A stretch of DNA of 7,772 nucleotides from an uncultured Oscillospiraceae bacterium (GCA_934567115.1 CAKTJA010000058.1:1-7772); one strand, 5' to 3'. Numbered from the stretch's first letter, positions 1-7,041 are shown. Made by a program: numbers and translations. The notes: generated by a model from the letters alone, not told the origin.

Positions 1-477
1 GTTCGGGTGCTGTGCAAGAAGACGGTAGGTCTCCGCCGTGCAGCACACGCCGGTGCGGGAGGGCACGTTGTAAACGATCAGCGGACAGGTGACCGCGTCG
101 GCGACGGCGGTAAAGTGGCGGACCAGCCCGCGCTGCGTCGCCTTGTTGTAGTAGGGTGTGACGACGAGTACACCGTCCGCGCCGGCGTCGCACGCCTCGC
201 GAGAGAGCGCGACCGCCGAGGCGGTGTTGTTCGAGCCGGTGCCCACGATGACCGGAATGCGTCCGCACGCCCGTTTGATGCAGCGGTTGATCAGCTGCCC
301 GCGCTCGCTGTAGGTCAGCGTCGCGCCCTCTCCGGTGGTCGCGCAGACGACCAGCGCGTCGGTGCCGGAGGTGATATGCCATTCGATCAGGCGGTCAAGG
401 GCGGCGAAATCAATGCCGTCCGGGGTCATCGGCGTTGCGAGCGCCACGCCGGAGCCGGTAAAAAGCGGGAGAGACAT
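1..477 (-). CDS. dapA: 4-hydroxy-tetrahydrodipicolinate synthase DapA, N-terminal part (cut by window edge)
   Basis: DapA condenses pyruvate with aspartate semialdehyde in the cytoplasm, the first committed step to diaminopimelate and lysine. The 159 visible residues form the first half of the TIM barrel. Family motifs are present: TTGEG at 47-51 (substrate carboxylate binding), VTPYYNK at 106-112 and YNVPSRTG at 136-143. By alignment from memory with E. coli DapA, Thr48, Tyr110 and Tyr136 match the proton-relay triad and Arg141 the semialdehyde-binding arginine. The Schiff-base lysine (about residue 164) would lie just outside the window. The ATG at 475-477 is chosen because GAGAGGAG (486-493, read on the minus strand) sits 8 bases upstream. 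The gene is divergent from the SpoIID-like gene. I see no convincing minus-strand promoter and no room for a lysine riboswitch. The family call is firm; the paralogue is not separable from related aldolases with half the protein missing. Confidence 0.93.
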   Translation of the reverse strand, partial: MSLPLFTGSGVALATPMTPDGIDFAALDRLIEWHITSGTDALVVCATTGEGATLTYSERGQLINRCIKRACGRIPVIVGTGSNNTASAVALSREACDAGADGVLVVTPYYNKATQRGLVRHFTAVADAVTCPLIVYNVPSRTGVCCTAETYRLLAQHPN

Positions 478-541
478 AGCAAAAACTCCTCTCAAAAAAT
501 TCGGCAGGAAAAGATTACCGGGAAAAAGACGACGGTTTTCC

Positions 542-570
542 TTGAAACGGCATGAGTTTTATTCTATAAT
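542..570 (+). promoter_or_regulatory. Sigma-A-type promoter for the SpoIID-like gene / queA
   Basis: TTGAAA (542-547), a 17-base spacer and a perfect TATAAT (565-570) stand about 40 bases before the ATG at 611. Transcription should start near 577. This is a housekeeping-type promoter, not an obvious sporulation-sigma promoter, which is notable for a SpoIID-family gene. A 5-bp inverted repeat (TTCTA 562-566, TAGAA 572-576) surrounds the -10 but is short enough to be chance. Confidence 0.75.
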
Positions 571-610
571 GTAGAAACACAGGGAAAAGCGGCCATCGGA
601 GGGATTCCAT

Positions 611-2279
611 ATGAAAAAATACCTGAAAACCGTTCTTTTGAGCGTCCTGACGCTTTGCACGCTGTGCATCGGCGCACAGGCCACGGAAAATTCTATGCTC
701 AAGGTCGGTTTAAAATACGGCTCGAACGCGCTGTTTACCGCGCGGCTGCAAAATTACAACGAAACGCTCAGCGGCTCGGGCTACGAGCTTGGCTACTACG
801 AGCAGGACCGGTCGTTCGTCCGCCTTGCCGCGACGGACGCGCAGAAGATCACGATCACGGTGGACAGCAACGCCTATGTCTCGGGCGACGTGTGCTATGA
901 GGCCAAGCCGGCGAATTACAGCACCGTCCTCGGCGCATACCATATCGAGCTGCTGACCGCGTTCGGCAGCTATGAGGAGGCGCTTGCCGTCGCGCAGGGC
1001 TATGACAAGGGCTTCGTCGCCTATATCGACGGCGAATACCGCGTGCGCATCGGGAACCACGCCGGCTACGACGAGTCCGCGCTCGTCCTTTCGCAGACGG
1101 ACGTGCTCAGCTACGGCGCACAGATCGTAAGCCCGAGCAGGACCGGCGTTGTCGTTTCGGCCACGGGGACGGATACGATCCTGTTTGAGTTCGATTGCAG
1201 CGGACTGCGCAGCCTCGGCGTGAAGCCGCTTTCCGTCAGCGGAGAGAAGACCGTCACATGGTTCGCGGGGAACCGGTATTACGGCGGCTTTGAGTACCAG
1301 AGAACGACCGGCGGTCATATCAGCGTGATAAACGTTGTGGACATGGAGGACTATGTCAAGTGCGTGATCGCGGCGGAGATGGCGAACGACTGGCCGCTTG
1401 AGGCGCTCAAGGCGCAGACGGTCTGCGCGCGCGGCTGCGCAAACGCGCCACCGCAGCGCGGGCTTCGACGTGTGCTCGACGGTGGACTGTCAGGCGTACG
1501 GCGGAATGGCGCTGTGCAGCGAGAGGTCCGACGCGGCGGCGGAGGAGACGCGCGGGGTGTGCCTTTACTACAACGGCGCGCTGGTCACGGACGCGGTGTA
1601 CTACTCCTGCAACGGCGGCGCGAGCGAGAGCTGCAAGAACGTCTGGGGGACGGAGGTCCCCTATTTGCAGGGGAAGATGGACCCGTATGAGGAGAGCGTC
1701 GCGTGGCGCTTCGGACGGTACTACTGGTCGTTCACTGCGACCGGCAGCGAGCTGAGGGAGATTTTGCGCTCCGAGGCGGGGACGGATATCGGCGTTGTGC
1801 GGAACGTCTACGTTTCCCAGTACAGCGAGACGGGGAACGTCCTCGCGCTGACGTTTGAAGGAAGTGCGGGGACCTATACGGCGCGCAGAGAGAAGTGCAG
1901 AACGCTGCTCAACGGCGTGTACGACCACATCAGTGTGCGCAGCATGCGCTACACGGTCTCCGGGGGCGACGCGGGGACATACTATATCAACGACTCCGCC
2001 GGGGCGGTGACCGGCACGGGCGGGCTGTACATGATCTCGGACAGCGGGACGGCGGTGCAGAACGGCGCGTCGGCGAGGGACACCTATGTGATCACGTCGG
2101 ACGGCGTGTCAACGCTCGCGCGGGAGAGCAGCGGCTCGTCCGATACGTTCACCTTCAGCGGCTCCGGCTGGGGGCACAATGTTGGCATGAGCCAGTGGGG
2201 TGCGTTCGCCATGGCGGAGCAGGGGTATCGCTACAGCGACATTCTTTTGTTTTACTATACGGGCGTCACGCTGGGCTGA
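611..2279 (+). pseudogene. SpoIID/LytB-domain secreted protein, with apparent frameshift near 1448
   Basis: SpoIID-family enzymes are lytic transglycosylases that cut amidase-stripped glycan strands outside the membrane, in sporulation engulfment or vegetative wall remodelling. The N-terminus carries a signal peptide (MKK, hydrophobic core about 8-22, AQA near 22-24). A SPOR-like region follows at about 110-160 (SYEEAL, YRVRIG). The SpoIID domain begins near 220, with AAEM (Glu256, the likely catalytic acid) and PLEALKAQ. Translation is then in the wrong frame after Ala279 (1445-1447), but the downstream frame starting at His 1449-1451 continues the family: GFDVCSTVDCQAYGG, and the C-terminal GWGHNVGMSQWGAFAMAEQG signature. 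Dropping one C of the CC at 1448-1449 joins them into about 555 residues. The frame +2 stretch instead runs on to a stop at 1690. The start is ATG 611, with GGAGG at 598-602. Family confidence is high; whether the gene is broken or mis-sequenced is open. Confidence 0.85.
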
Positions 2280-2294
2280 CGCGGAGGAAGAGCT

Positions 2295-3365
2295 ATGAAA
2301 ACAAGTGATTTTTACTATGAGCTGCCGCCTGAGCTGATCGCGCAGACGCCGCTTGACCGCCGCGACGCGTCAAGGCTTCTGTGTCTGGATAAGACGACGG
2401 GGGAGGTCTCTCACCATTTTTTCCATGAGCTTCCGAATTTTCTGCGCCCGGGGGACTGCCTGATCCTGAACAATTCCCGTGTGCTGCCGGCGCGTCTGCT
2501 CGGCACGCGGCTTCCCGGCGGCGGAGCCTGCGAGGTCCTTCTGCTGCTGGACAAGGGGGACGGCGTATGGGAATGCCTCGTTCGCCCGGGAAAGCATCTG
2601 CGGACCGGCGCCCGGATGAGCTTCGGCGATGGCGAGCTGACGGCAGAGGTCGCCGAGGTGCTGCCCGACGGGAACCGTCTGGTGCGCTTTGCGTATGACG
2701 GGATCTTTCTTGAGGTGCTCGAGCGGCTTGGGAAAATGCCGCTTCCGCCCTACATCAGGGAGGAGCTGCGGGACCGGGAGCGCTATCAGACGGTGTATTC
2801 CAGCGTCAGCGGCTCTGCCGCCGCGCCGACGGCGGGGCTTCACTTCACGCGGGAGCTGCTTGAAAAGGTCGCCGGTCTCGGCGTCGGCGTCGGCTATGTG
2901 ACGCTGCATGTCGGCCTCGGCACGTTCCGCCCGGTGAAGGAGGACGAGATCGAGCGGCACGATATGCACAGCGAGTACTGCGTGATCCCGCAGGAGACCG
3001 CCGACCTGATAAACAGGACGAAGGCGGGGGGCGGGCGCATGATCTGCGTCGGAACGACCTCGTGCAGAACGGTCGAAAGCTGGGCGGGAGAGGACGGCAG
3101 GATGACGGCCGCCGCAGGGTGGACGAGCATATTCATCTACCCGGGCTATCGCTTCAAGGTGATGGACGCGCTCGTTACGAACTTCCATCTTCCGGAATCG
3201 ACGCTCATCATGCTTGTCAGCGCGCTTGCGGGGCGGGAGCATGTCCTTGCCGCGTATGAGGAAGCGGTGCGGGAGCGCTACCGTTTCTTCAGCTTCGGCG
3301 ACGCGATGTTCATCGGAGACCTGACGCCCTCAAAGGCCGAAAACGGAGAAAGGCCCGAAAAATAA
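2295..3365 (+). CDS. queA: S-adenosylmethionine:tRNA ribosyltransferase-isomerase QueA
   Basis: QueA transfers and isomerises the ribosyl part of S-adenosylmethionine onto preQ1 at the wobble position of GUN-anticodon tRNAs, giving epoxyqueuosine. Motifs in order: [13 protein letters not shown] (17-29), [10 protein letters not shown] (59-68), [24 protein letters not shown] (173-185), [33 protein letters not shown] (295-313) and [12 protein letters not shown] (331-342). The length, 356 residues, is normal for the family and all hallmark blocks are present, so it should be active. ATG 2295 follows GGAGGAAG (2283-2290) and lies 15 bases after the SpoIID-like stop, so the two are very likely co-transcribed. 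The usual partner tgt (tRNA-guanine transglycosylase) is not next to it here; a terminator and an unrelated operon follow. Confidence 0.97.
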   Translation: MKTSDFYYELPPELIAQTPLDRRDASRLLCLDKTTGEVSHHFFHELPNFLRPGDCLILNNSRVLPARLLGTRLPGGGACEVLLLLDKGDGVWECLVRPGKHLRTGARMSFGDGELTAEVAEVLPDGNRLVRFAYDGIFLEVLERLGKMPLPPYIREELRDRERYQTVYSSVSGSAAAPTAGLHFTRELLEKVAGLGVGVGYVTLHVGLGTFRPVKEDEIERHDMHSEYCVIPQETADLINRTKAGGGRMICVGTTSCRTVESWAGEDGRMTAAAGWTSIFIYPGYRFKVMDALVTNFHLPESTLIMLVSALAGREHVLAAYEEAVRERYRFFSFGDAMFIGDLTPSKAENGERPEK

Positions 3366-3557
3366 GGGGTTTCTAAGAAAACGGCTTAGCCGGAGTGAAA
3401 AGCCGAATTTGCATAAGTCTTTCCGAATGTCTGTTATCGGCCATGAGCTGATAACAGGCATTCTCTTTTGTCAACGTTCCGTCTGCGGAGAATGCCGCGT
3501 TTGTCCCGCATATCAAGGGGGAGCGAACGGTTTTCGCCGAATGCTTCAAAAACTCGA
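3366..3557. other. Intergenic region rich in overlapping inverted repeats, no gene seen
   Basis: No supportable gene lies between queA and the cysK promoter. The stretch holds the terminator hairpins described separately, plus a second perfect 9-bp inverted repeat, GGCATTCTC (3457-3465) with GAGAATGCC (3488-3496), that shares bases with the terminator stem. GAATG/CATTC words recur at 3425, 3459, 3490 and 3539. A 78-codon reading frame from 3409 runs straight through the cysK promoter and ends in an Arg-rich low-complexity tail; I do not regard it as a gene. Confidence 0.5.
3425..3470 (+). terminator. Rho-independent terminator after queA
   Basis: GAATGTCTGTTATC (3425-3438) pairs with GATAACAGGCATTC (3450-3463) over 14 bp with a single G-T wobble. 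The inner bases 3439-3441 and 3447-3449 can extend the stem to 17 bp, closing a CATGA loop. TCTTTTG follows. It lies 60 bases after the queA stop. A smaller hairpin, CGGCTT (3382-3387) with AAGCCG (3400-3405), precedes it. The 3' arm can also pair with a downstream segment (see findings), so a role beyond simple termination is possible. Confidence 0.7.
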
Positions 3558-3582
3558 AAAACCTATTGACAAGGTAGGTTTT
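3558..3582. promoter_or_regulatory. Palindromic operator over the cysK -35 box, probable Rrf2-family site
   Basis: AAAACCTA (3558-3565) and TAGGTTTT (3575-3582) are perfect 8-base inverted arms separated by 9 bases, and the -35 hexamer falls inside the spacer. A protein bound here would block RNA polymerase. Rrf2 regulators (IscR, CymR, NsrR) bind imperfect palindromes of about this overall length, and an Rrf2 gene closes the same operon, so autoregulation is the natural reading. A weaker related repeat with the same 9-base spacing, TACC (3597-3600) and GGTA (3610-3613), overlaps the start of transcription. The repeat is directly visible; the identity of the binding protein is inferred. Confidence 0.6.
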
Positions 3583-3594
3583 GCACGCTATACT
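3566..3594 (+). promoter_or_regulatory. Sigma-A-type promoter of the cysK-iscS-iscU-rrf2 operon
   Basis: A perfect TTGACA (3566-3571), a 17-base spacer and TATACT (3589-3594) predict transcription from about 3601, leaving a leader of roughly 220 bases before cysK. The -35 box lies in the middle of the palindromic operator, which suits repression. Confidence 0.8.
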
Positions 3595-3600
3595 AATACC

Positions 3601-3806
3601 AACTTGCGAGGTAGGAGAAAGGAGCGGGAGAGACGACGGCTGTGAAGCAGCCGCGTCACTGCGCCGATTGATGCGGCCGCTCTTATGCATACCGCGGCAC
3701 GCGTCCGACCCTGAAGCCGAGCGCGGCCCGGCTGTCCGCCGGCACAAAGCCTGTTGACAACATCGCTGCCGGTCTGCAAAATGACCCTGACGCAGTAAAA
3801 CAATAC
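3601..3806 (+). promoter_or_regulatory. Long structured leader of cysK, class not recognised
   Basis: Between the predicted start of transcription and the cysK ribosome-binding site are about 205 bases without a convincing gene. Visible pairings: AGGAGCGG (3620-3627) with CCGCTCTT (3677-3684), enclosing a hairpin GACG-a-CGGCTG / CAGCCGCGTC (3632-3657, loop TGAAG); then CCGCG (3692-3696) with CGCGG (3722-3726); then CCGGC (3728-3732) with GCCGG (3738-3742). I see no poly-T-tailed terminator in it. It lacks the T-box UGGN bulge and the SAM-I core words, so it is not a class I can name. The leader could be a riboswitch, an attenuator or just a long untranslated region. The pairings were found by eye and have no covariation support. 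Confidence 0.35.
3754..3782 (+). promoter_or_regulatory. Possible second promoter just before cysK
   Basis: A perfect TTGACA (3754-3759) is followed after 17 bases by CAAAAT (3777-3782), 4 of 6 matches to the -10 consensus. It would give a short leader of about 30 bases that bypasses the structured region and the upstream operator. The weak -10 keeps confidence low. Confidence 0.3.
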
Positions 3807-3819
3807 GGAGGTTACGATC

Positions 3820-4752
3820 ATGTCCAACATTTATACATCCGCCGATCAGCTTATCGGTAAAACGCCCCTTTTGGAGCTTGCCCATATTGAAAAGCAGTAC
3901 GGTCTGAAAGCGAAAATCGCTGCCAAGCTGGAATATTTCAACCCGGCCGGTTCCGTGAAGGACCGTATCGCAAAGGCGATCCTCGACGACGCGGAGGCCT
4001 CGGGGAAGCTGAGACCCGGCTCCGTCATCATCGAGCCGACGTCGGGCAATACCGGGATCGGACTTGCATCCGTTGCGGCGGCGCGCGGATACCGGATCAT
4101 TATTACGATGCCCGAAACAATGTCGGTGGAGCGCCGGCAGCTGATGAAGGCCTACGGTGCGGAGCTTGTTTTGACGGAGGGCGCAAAGGGCATGAAGGGC
4201 GCCATCGCAAAGGCGGAGGAGCTTGCAAAGGAGATCCCGAACAGCTTCATTCCCGGTCAGTTCGTAAATCCCGCCAACCCCAAGGCGCACAGAGAAACGA
4301 CCGGCCCCGAAATTTATGAGGATACCGACGGCAAGGTGGATATTTTCGTGGCGGGGGTTGGCACCGGCGGCACTGTAACGGGCGTTGGGGAGTATCTCAA
4401 ATCGCGAAATCCGAATATCAGGGTCGTGGCGGTGGAGCCTGCTTCCTCTGCGGTTCTGTCCGGCGGCGCGGCGGGAGCGCATAAGATTCAGGGGATCGGC
4501 GCGGGCTTCGTTCCCGAGGTCCTGAACACGAAAGTCTATGATGAGGTCATCCCCGTATCCAACGAGGACGCGTTTGCGACCGGAAGGCTGATCGGGAGGA
4601 GCGAGGGCATACTCGTCGGCATTTCGTCCGGCGCTGCGGCCTTCGCGGCGATCGAGCTTGCAAAGCGCCCGGAGAACGAAGGAAAAACCATCGTTGTCCT
4701 GCTGCCCGATACCGGGGACAGGTATCTTTCGACGCCGCTGTTCGAGGCGTGA
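3820..4752 (+). CDS. cysK: Cysteine synthase A (O-acetylserine sulfhydrylase)
   Basis: This PLP enzyme of fold type II makes L-cysteine from O-acetylserine and sulfide in the cytoplasm. The 310-residue length is standard. Visible: GKTPLLEL (13-20), NPAGSVKD with the Schiff-base Lys47, the TSGNTG substrate loop (74-79), GQFVNPANP (146-154), the GTGGT phosphate-binding loop (181-185), KIQGIGAGF (222-230) and GISSGA (267-272, Ser contacting the PLP pyridine nitrogen). These fit CysK rather than cystathionine beta-synthase or threonine synthase; CysM-like substrate use cannot be excluded. ATG 3820 has GGAGG at 3807-3811, 8 bases upstream. It is the first gene of the unit and supplies the cysteine consumed by the desulfurase encoded 42 bases downstream. 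Expression is likely controlled through the palindrome and leader upstream. Confidence 0.96.
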   Translation: MSNIYTSADQLIGKTPLLELAHIEKQYGLKAKIAAKLEYFNPAGSVKDRIAKAILDDAEASGKLRPGSVIIEPTSGNTGIGLASVAAARGYRIIITMPETMSVERRQLMKAYGAELVLTEGAKGMKGAIAKAEELAKEIPNSFIPGQFVNPANPKAHRETTGPEIYEDTDGKVDIFVAGVGTGGTVTGVGEYLKSRNPNIRVVAVEPASSAVLSGGAAGAHKIQGIGAGFVPEVLNTKVYDEVIPVSNEDAFATGRLIGRSEGILVGISSGAAAFAAIELAKRPENEGKTIVVLLPDTGDRYLSTPLFEA

Positions 4753-4794
4753 TGGAAAGCGGCCGCGCGATGATGTTGATTAAGGAGAAGGTCT

Positions 4795-5985
4795 ATGCCG
4801 ATATATTTGGATAATGCCGCAACAACAAAGATGAGCAAAACGGCGATCGACGCCATGCTGCCGTATATGGATGCCGTCTACGGCAATCCCTCCAGTCTGC
4901 ACTCTGTCGGACAGGCTGCGGCGGAGGCGCTGGCGGACGCGCGGGAGCGGGTCGCAAGGTGCCTTGGCTGCACCCCGGGGGAAATTACGTTTACTTCCGG
5001 CGGCAGCGAGGCGGATAATCAGGCGATCCTTTCCGCCGCCCGGATCGGCGCGAGGAAGGGCAGAAAGCACATGATATCCACCGCCTTTGAGCATCACGCG
5101 GTCCTGCACACGTTGGAGAAGCTTAAAAAAGAGGGCTTTGAGATAACGCTTCTTGACGTTCACGAAAACGGCCTTGTCCTGCCGGAGCAGGTTGCGCAAG
5201 CCATTCGCGAGGATACCTGCCTTGTCACCGTTATGTATGCGAATAACGAGATAGGTACGATCCAGCCGATAAAGGAGATCGGCGAGATCTGCCGCGCAAG
5301 GGGCGTGCTCTTCCACACGGACGCGGTTCAGGCGGCGGGGCATCTGCACATCGACGTGCAGGAGCAGAATATTGACATGCTTTCGCTCTCCGCCCACAAA
5401 TTTCACGGGCCGAAGGGGATCGGGGCCCTGTATGCGAGAAAGGGGATCCCCTTGACAAGCCTGATCGAGGGCGGCGCGCAGGAGCGCGGCAGGCGTGCCG
5501 GGACGGAGAATATTCCCGCGATTATGGGAATGGCGGCGGCTCTGGAGGAGGCCTGCGGTTCGATCGACGAAAACAGCGTAAAGATCACGGCGCTGCGCGA
5601 TCGGCTGATCGACGGCCTTTCGGAGATCCCGCATTCCATTTTGAACGGCGACCGGGAGAAAAGGCTTCCGGGCAACGTGAATTTCTGCTTCGAGGGCATA
5701 GAGGGAGAATCCCTGCTGCTGCTTCTGGACGATAAGGGCATTTGCGCTTCCTCCGGCTCCGCCTGCACCTCCGGCTCGCTCGACCCGAGCCATGTGCTGC
5801 TCGCCATCGGCAGGGTCCACGATATCGCGCACGGCTCGCTGAGGCTGTCGCTGTCGGAGGAGACCACCGGGGAAGAGGTCGAGTACACGATCGGAGCCGT
5901 CAAGGAGGCCGTCGGCTGTCTGCGGAGCATGTCGCCCGTATGGCGCGACCTTGTAAACAAAAAGAAGGATTTTATCATAAAGTGA
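4795..5985 (+). CDS. iscS: Cysteine desulfurase, NifS/IscS type
   Basis: This PLP enzyme of fold type I removes sulfur from cysteine, leaving alanine and an enzyme-bound persulfide that is handed to the scaffold protein. Visible: YLDNAATT (4-11), TSGGSEADN (67-75), EHHAV (99-103), [11 protein letters not shown] (148-158), HTDAVQ (174-179), [10 protein letters not shown] with PLP Lys202, RRAGTEN (233-239) and [16 protein letters not shown] with the catalytic Cys324. The active-site stretch and numbering closely follow Azotobacter NifS (class I desulfurase). The length is 396. ATG 4795 follows AAGGAGAAGG (4782-4791). It is 42 bases after cysK and 10 bases before iscU, so translation is probably coupled to iscU. 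No nitrogenase genes are seen, so a general housekeeping Fe-S role is inferred and IscS is preferred over NifS as a name. Confidence 0.95.
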   Translation: MPIYLDNAATTKMSKTAIDAMLPYMDAVYGNPSSLHSVGQAAAEALADARERVARCLGCTPGEITFTSGGSEADNQAILSAARIGARKGRKHMISTAFEHHAVLHTLEKLKKEGFEITLLDVHENGLVLPEQVAQAIREDTCLVTVMYANNEIGTIQPIKEIGEICRARGVLFHTDAVQAAGHLHIDVQEQNIDMLSLSAHKFHGPKGIGALYARKGIPLTSLIEGGAQERGRRAGTENIPAIMGMAAALEEACGSIDENSVKITALRDRLIDGLSEIPHSILNGDREKRLPGNVNFCFEGIEGESLLLLLDDKGICASSGSACTSGSLDPSHVLLAIGRVHDIAHGSLRLSLSEETTGEEVEYTIGAVKEAVGCLRSMSPVWRDLVNKKKDFIIK

Positions 5986-5995
5986 GGGTATCGGT

Positions 5996-6430
5996 ATGGC
6001 TTTATACAGCGAAAAGGTGATGGATCATTTTAGAAATCCCCGCAATGTCGGCGTGATCGAAAATGCCGACGGCGTCGGCGAGGTCGGCAACGCCAAATGC
6101 GGAGACATTATGAAAATATATCTTAAAATCGAAAACGACGTCATTGCCGATGCAAAGTTTGAGACCTTCGGCTGCGGTTCGGCGATCGCGTCAAGCTCGA
6201 TGGCGACCGAGCTGATCAAGGGCAAGCCCGTTTCGGAAGCACTCGCCCTTACAAACAAGGCGGTCGTGGAGGCGCTTGACGGCCTTCCCGCGCACAAGCT
6301 CCACTGCTCCGTATTGGCGGAGGAAGCAATCAAAAAGGCGCTGCAGGACTACTATGAAAAGAACGGCATCGACTATGACAAATCAAAATTTCCGTCCTGT
6401 GAGAGCTGCGGGCACTGCTGCGAATCGTGA
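5996..6430 (+). CDS. iscU: Fe-S cluster assembly scaffold IscU/NifU-N, with Cys-rich tail
   Basis: The scaffold receives sulfur from the desulfurase, builds [2Fe-2S]/[4Fe-4S] clusters and passes them to apoproteins. The three cluster cysteines are Cys35 (GNAKCGD, with the labilising Asp37), Cys60 (FGCGSAIASSS) and Cys104 (LHCSVLAEEA); the N-terminal YSEKVMDHFRNPRNVG block is typical. The LPPVK-type chaperone (HscA) motif seen in enterobacterial IscU is replaced by LPAHK, as expected when hscBA are absent. The length, 144 residues, exceeds the core by about 15-20: the end reads FPSCESCGHCCES, a CxxCxxCC cluster (Cys135, 138, 141, 142) that could bind a metal or help in transfer. ATG 5996 follows GAGGG at 5984-5988, overlapping the iscS stop. 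The 99 bases after it, up to the regulator gene, hold nothing recognisable. Confidence 0.94.
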   Translation: MALYSEKVMDHFRNPRNVGVIENADGVGEVGNAKCGDIMKIYLKIENDVIADAKFETFGCGSAIASSSMATELIKGKPVSEALALTNKAVVEALDGLPAHKLHCSVLAEEAIKKALQDYYEKNGIDYDKSKFPSCESCGHCCES

Positions 6431-6529
6431 GTGCGCCGAGCGCGATGAGCGGCGGGGCGGACGGAGGTCTGCGAAGAGCGCGGCGGAAATGGTGCGCCGT
6501 ATTATGGAAATGACCGGCAGAGGTGACGT

Positions 6530-6991
6530 ATGACGCTGATATCTACAAGAGGACGGTATGCGCTTCGCGTGCTGATCGATCTTGCCGAGCATAGGGAGAA
6601 CGGATATGTCCCGATGAAGGACATTGCCGAAAGGCAGGGGATATCGCTGAAGTATCTGGAGCGGATCCTTCCCGTGCTCTCAAAAAACGGGATCATCGAG
6701 GGCTTGCAGGGCAAGGGCGGGGGCTACCGCCTTGCGAAACCGCCCGAGGAATGCGGGATCGGGGCTATTCTGCGGCTGACGGAAGGCGATCTCGCGCCGG
6801 TGGCCTGTCTGGAAAACGGAGCGGTCCCCTGCGAAAGGGCCGCCGAATGCAGGACTTACCCGATGTGGGTGGAGTTCCAGCAGATGATAAATCACTTTTT
6901 TGACGGCAAGACCCTTGCGGACATGATATGGACGGATAGGACCGGCCGCGGCGGAGATGCGGCGGATGAACGTCGGCAGGGGAAGCCGTGA
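6530..6991 (+). CDS. Rrf2-family transcriptional regulator, IscR/CymR-like
   Basis: This is a DNA-binding regulator with an N-terminal winged helix (ISTRGRYALRVLIDLA 4-19; recognition-helix region about 28-50; GKGGGYRLAKP wing at 61-71). Three conserved cysteines follow, Cys93, Cys101 and Cys107 (x7 and x5 spacing), at the place where IscR binds a [2Fe-2S] cluster, so it is more like a cluster-sensing IscR than the cysteine-light CymR. A further Cys75 is present. The length, 153 residues, is normal; the last ~15 residues are a polar tail. ATG 6530 follows AGAGG (6519-6523). It is the last gene of the cysK-iscS-iscU unit, and the palindrome at the operon promoter is its likely target. Sensing of Fe-S status, cysteine or both is inference; no gene symbol is given because IscR and CymR cannot be separated by eye. 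Confidence 0.93.
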   Translation: MTLISTRGRYALRVLIDLAEHRENGYVPMKDIAERQGISLKYLERILPVLSKNGIIEGLQGKGGGYRLAKPPEECGIGAILRLTEGDLAPVACLENGAVPCERAAECRTYPMWVEFQQMINHFFDGKTLADMIWTDRTGRGGDAADERRQGKP

Positions 6992-7041
6992 GGCATGATC
7001 GGCCGGGAAGGTCCGGGCCTTTGCCGTGCTTAAAAATTTTT
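6992..7041 (+). terminator. Probable weak terminator after the rrf2 gene
   Basis: GGCCGG (7001-7006) pairs with CCGG-g-CC (7013-7019) around the loop GAAGGT, with an outer GGCA/TGCC helix (6992-6995 with 7022-7025). Only TTT follows directly, but an A5T5 tract lies at 7032-7041. It separates the Fe-S operon from the next promoter. The imperfect stem and short T run make it a moderate candidate. Confidence 0.4.

Noticed and set aside
3621..3683. GGAGCGG/CCGCTCT pairing looked like a 7-bp tRNA acceptor stem.
   Set aside because: There are only 61 bases between the ends, no GGTTCRA T-loop, no anticodon arm and no CCA end.
3671..3757. Short reading frames in the cysK leader: 28 codons from ATG 3671 (Cys at 6 and 28) and MHTARVRP at 3685-3714, as possible cysteine-sensing leader peptides.
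   Set aside because: Neither has a ribosome-binding site, neither has clustered Cys codons, and no terminator/antiterminator pair follows in the expected position.
3681..3760. Resemblance of the leader to a T-box (ACCGCG...CGTCC) or a SAM-I riboswitch (CTTAT, CCCTGAAGCC, GGCACAAA).
   Set aside because: The T-box UGGN bulge is replaced by UGCA and no terminator follows; the SAM-I words GAGGGA and GCAACC are missing, so the similarity is probably chance.
3373..4482. A 369-codon open frame antisense to cysK.
   Set aside because: It mirrors the codon structure of the firmly identified cysK, is rich in Arg/Gly/Leu without family motifs, and has no ribosome-binding site.
4780..5832. A 350-codon open frame antisense to iscS.
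   Set aside because: It is a shadow of the desulfurase gene in GC-rich DNA, with low-complexity Arg/Ala-rich composition.
6431..6533. Possible tiny gene in the iscU-rrf2 gap (22 codons from ATG 6446, or a frame ending in an ATGA overlap with the rrf2 start).
   Set aside because: There is no ribosome-binding site at a suitable start; the sequence is Arg/Gly-rich and looks like noncoding GC-rich DNA.
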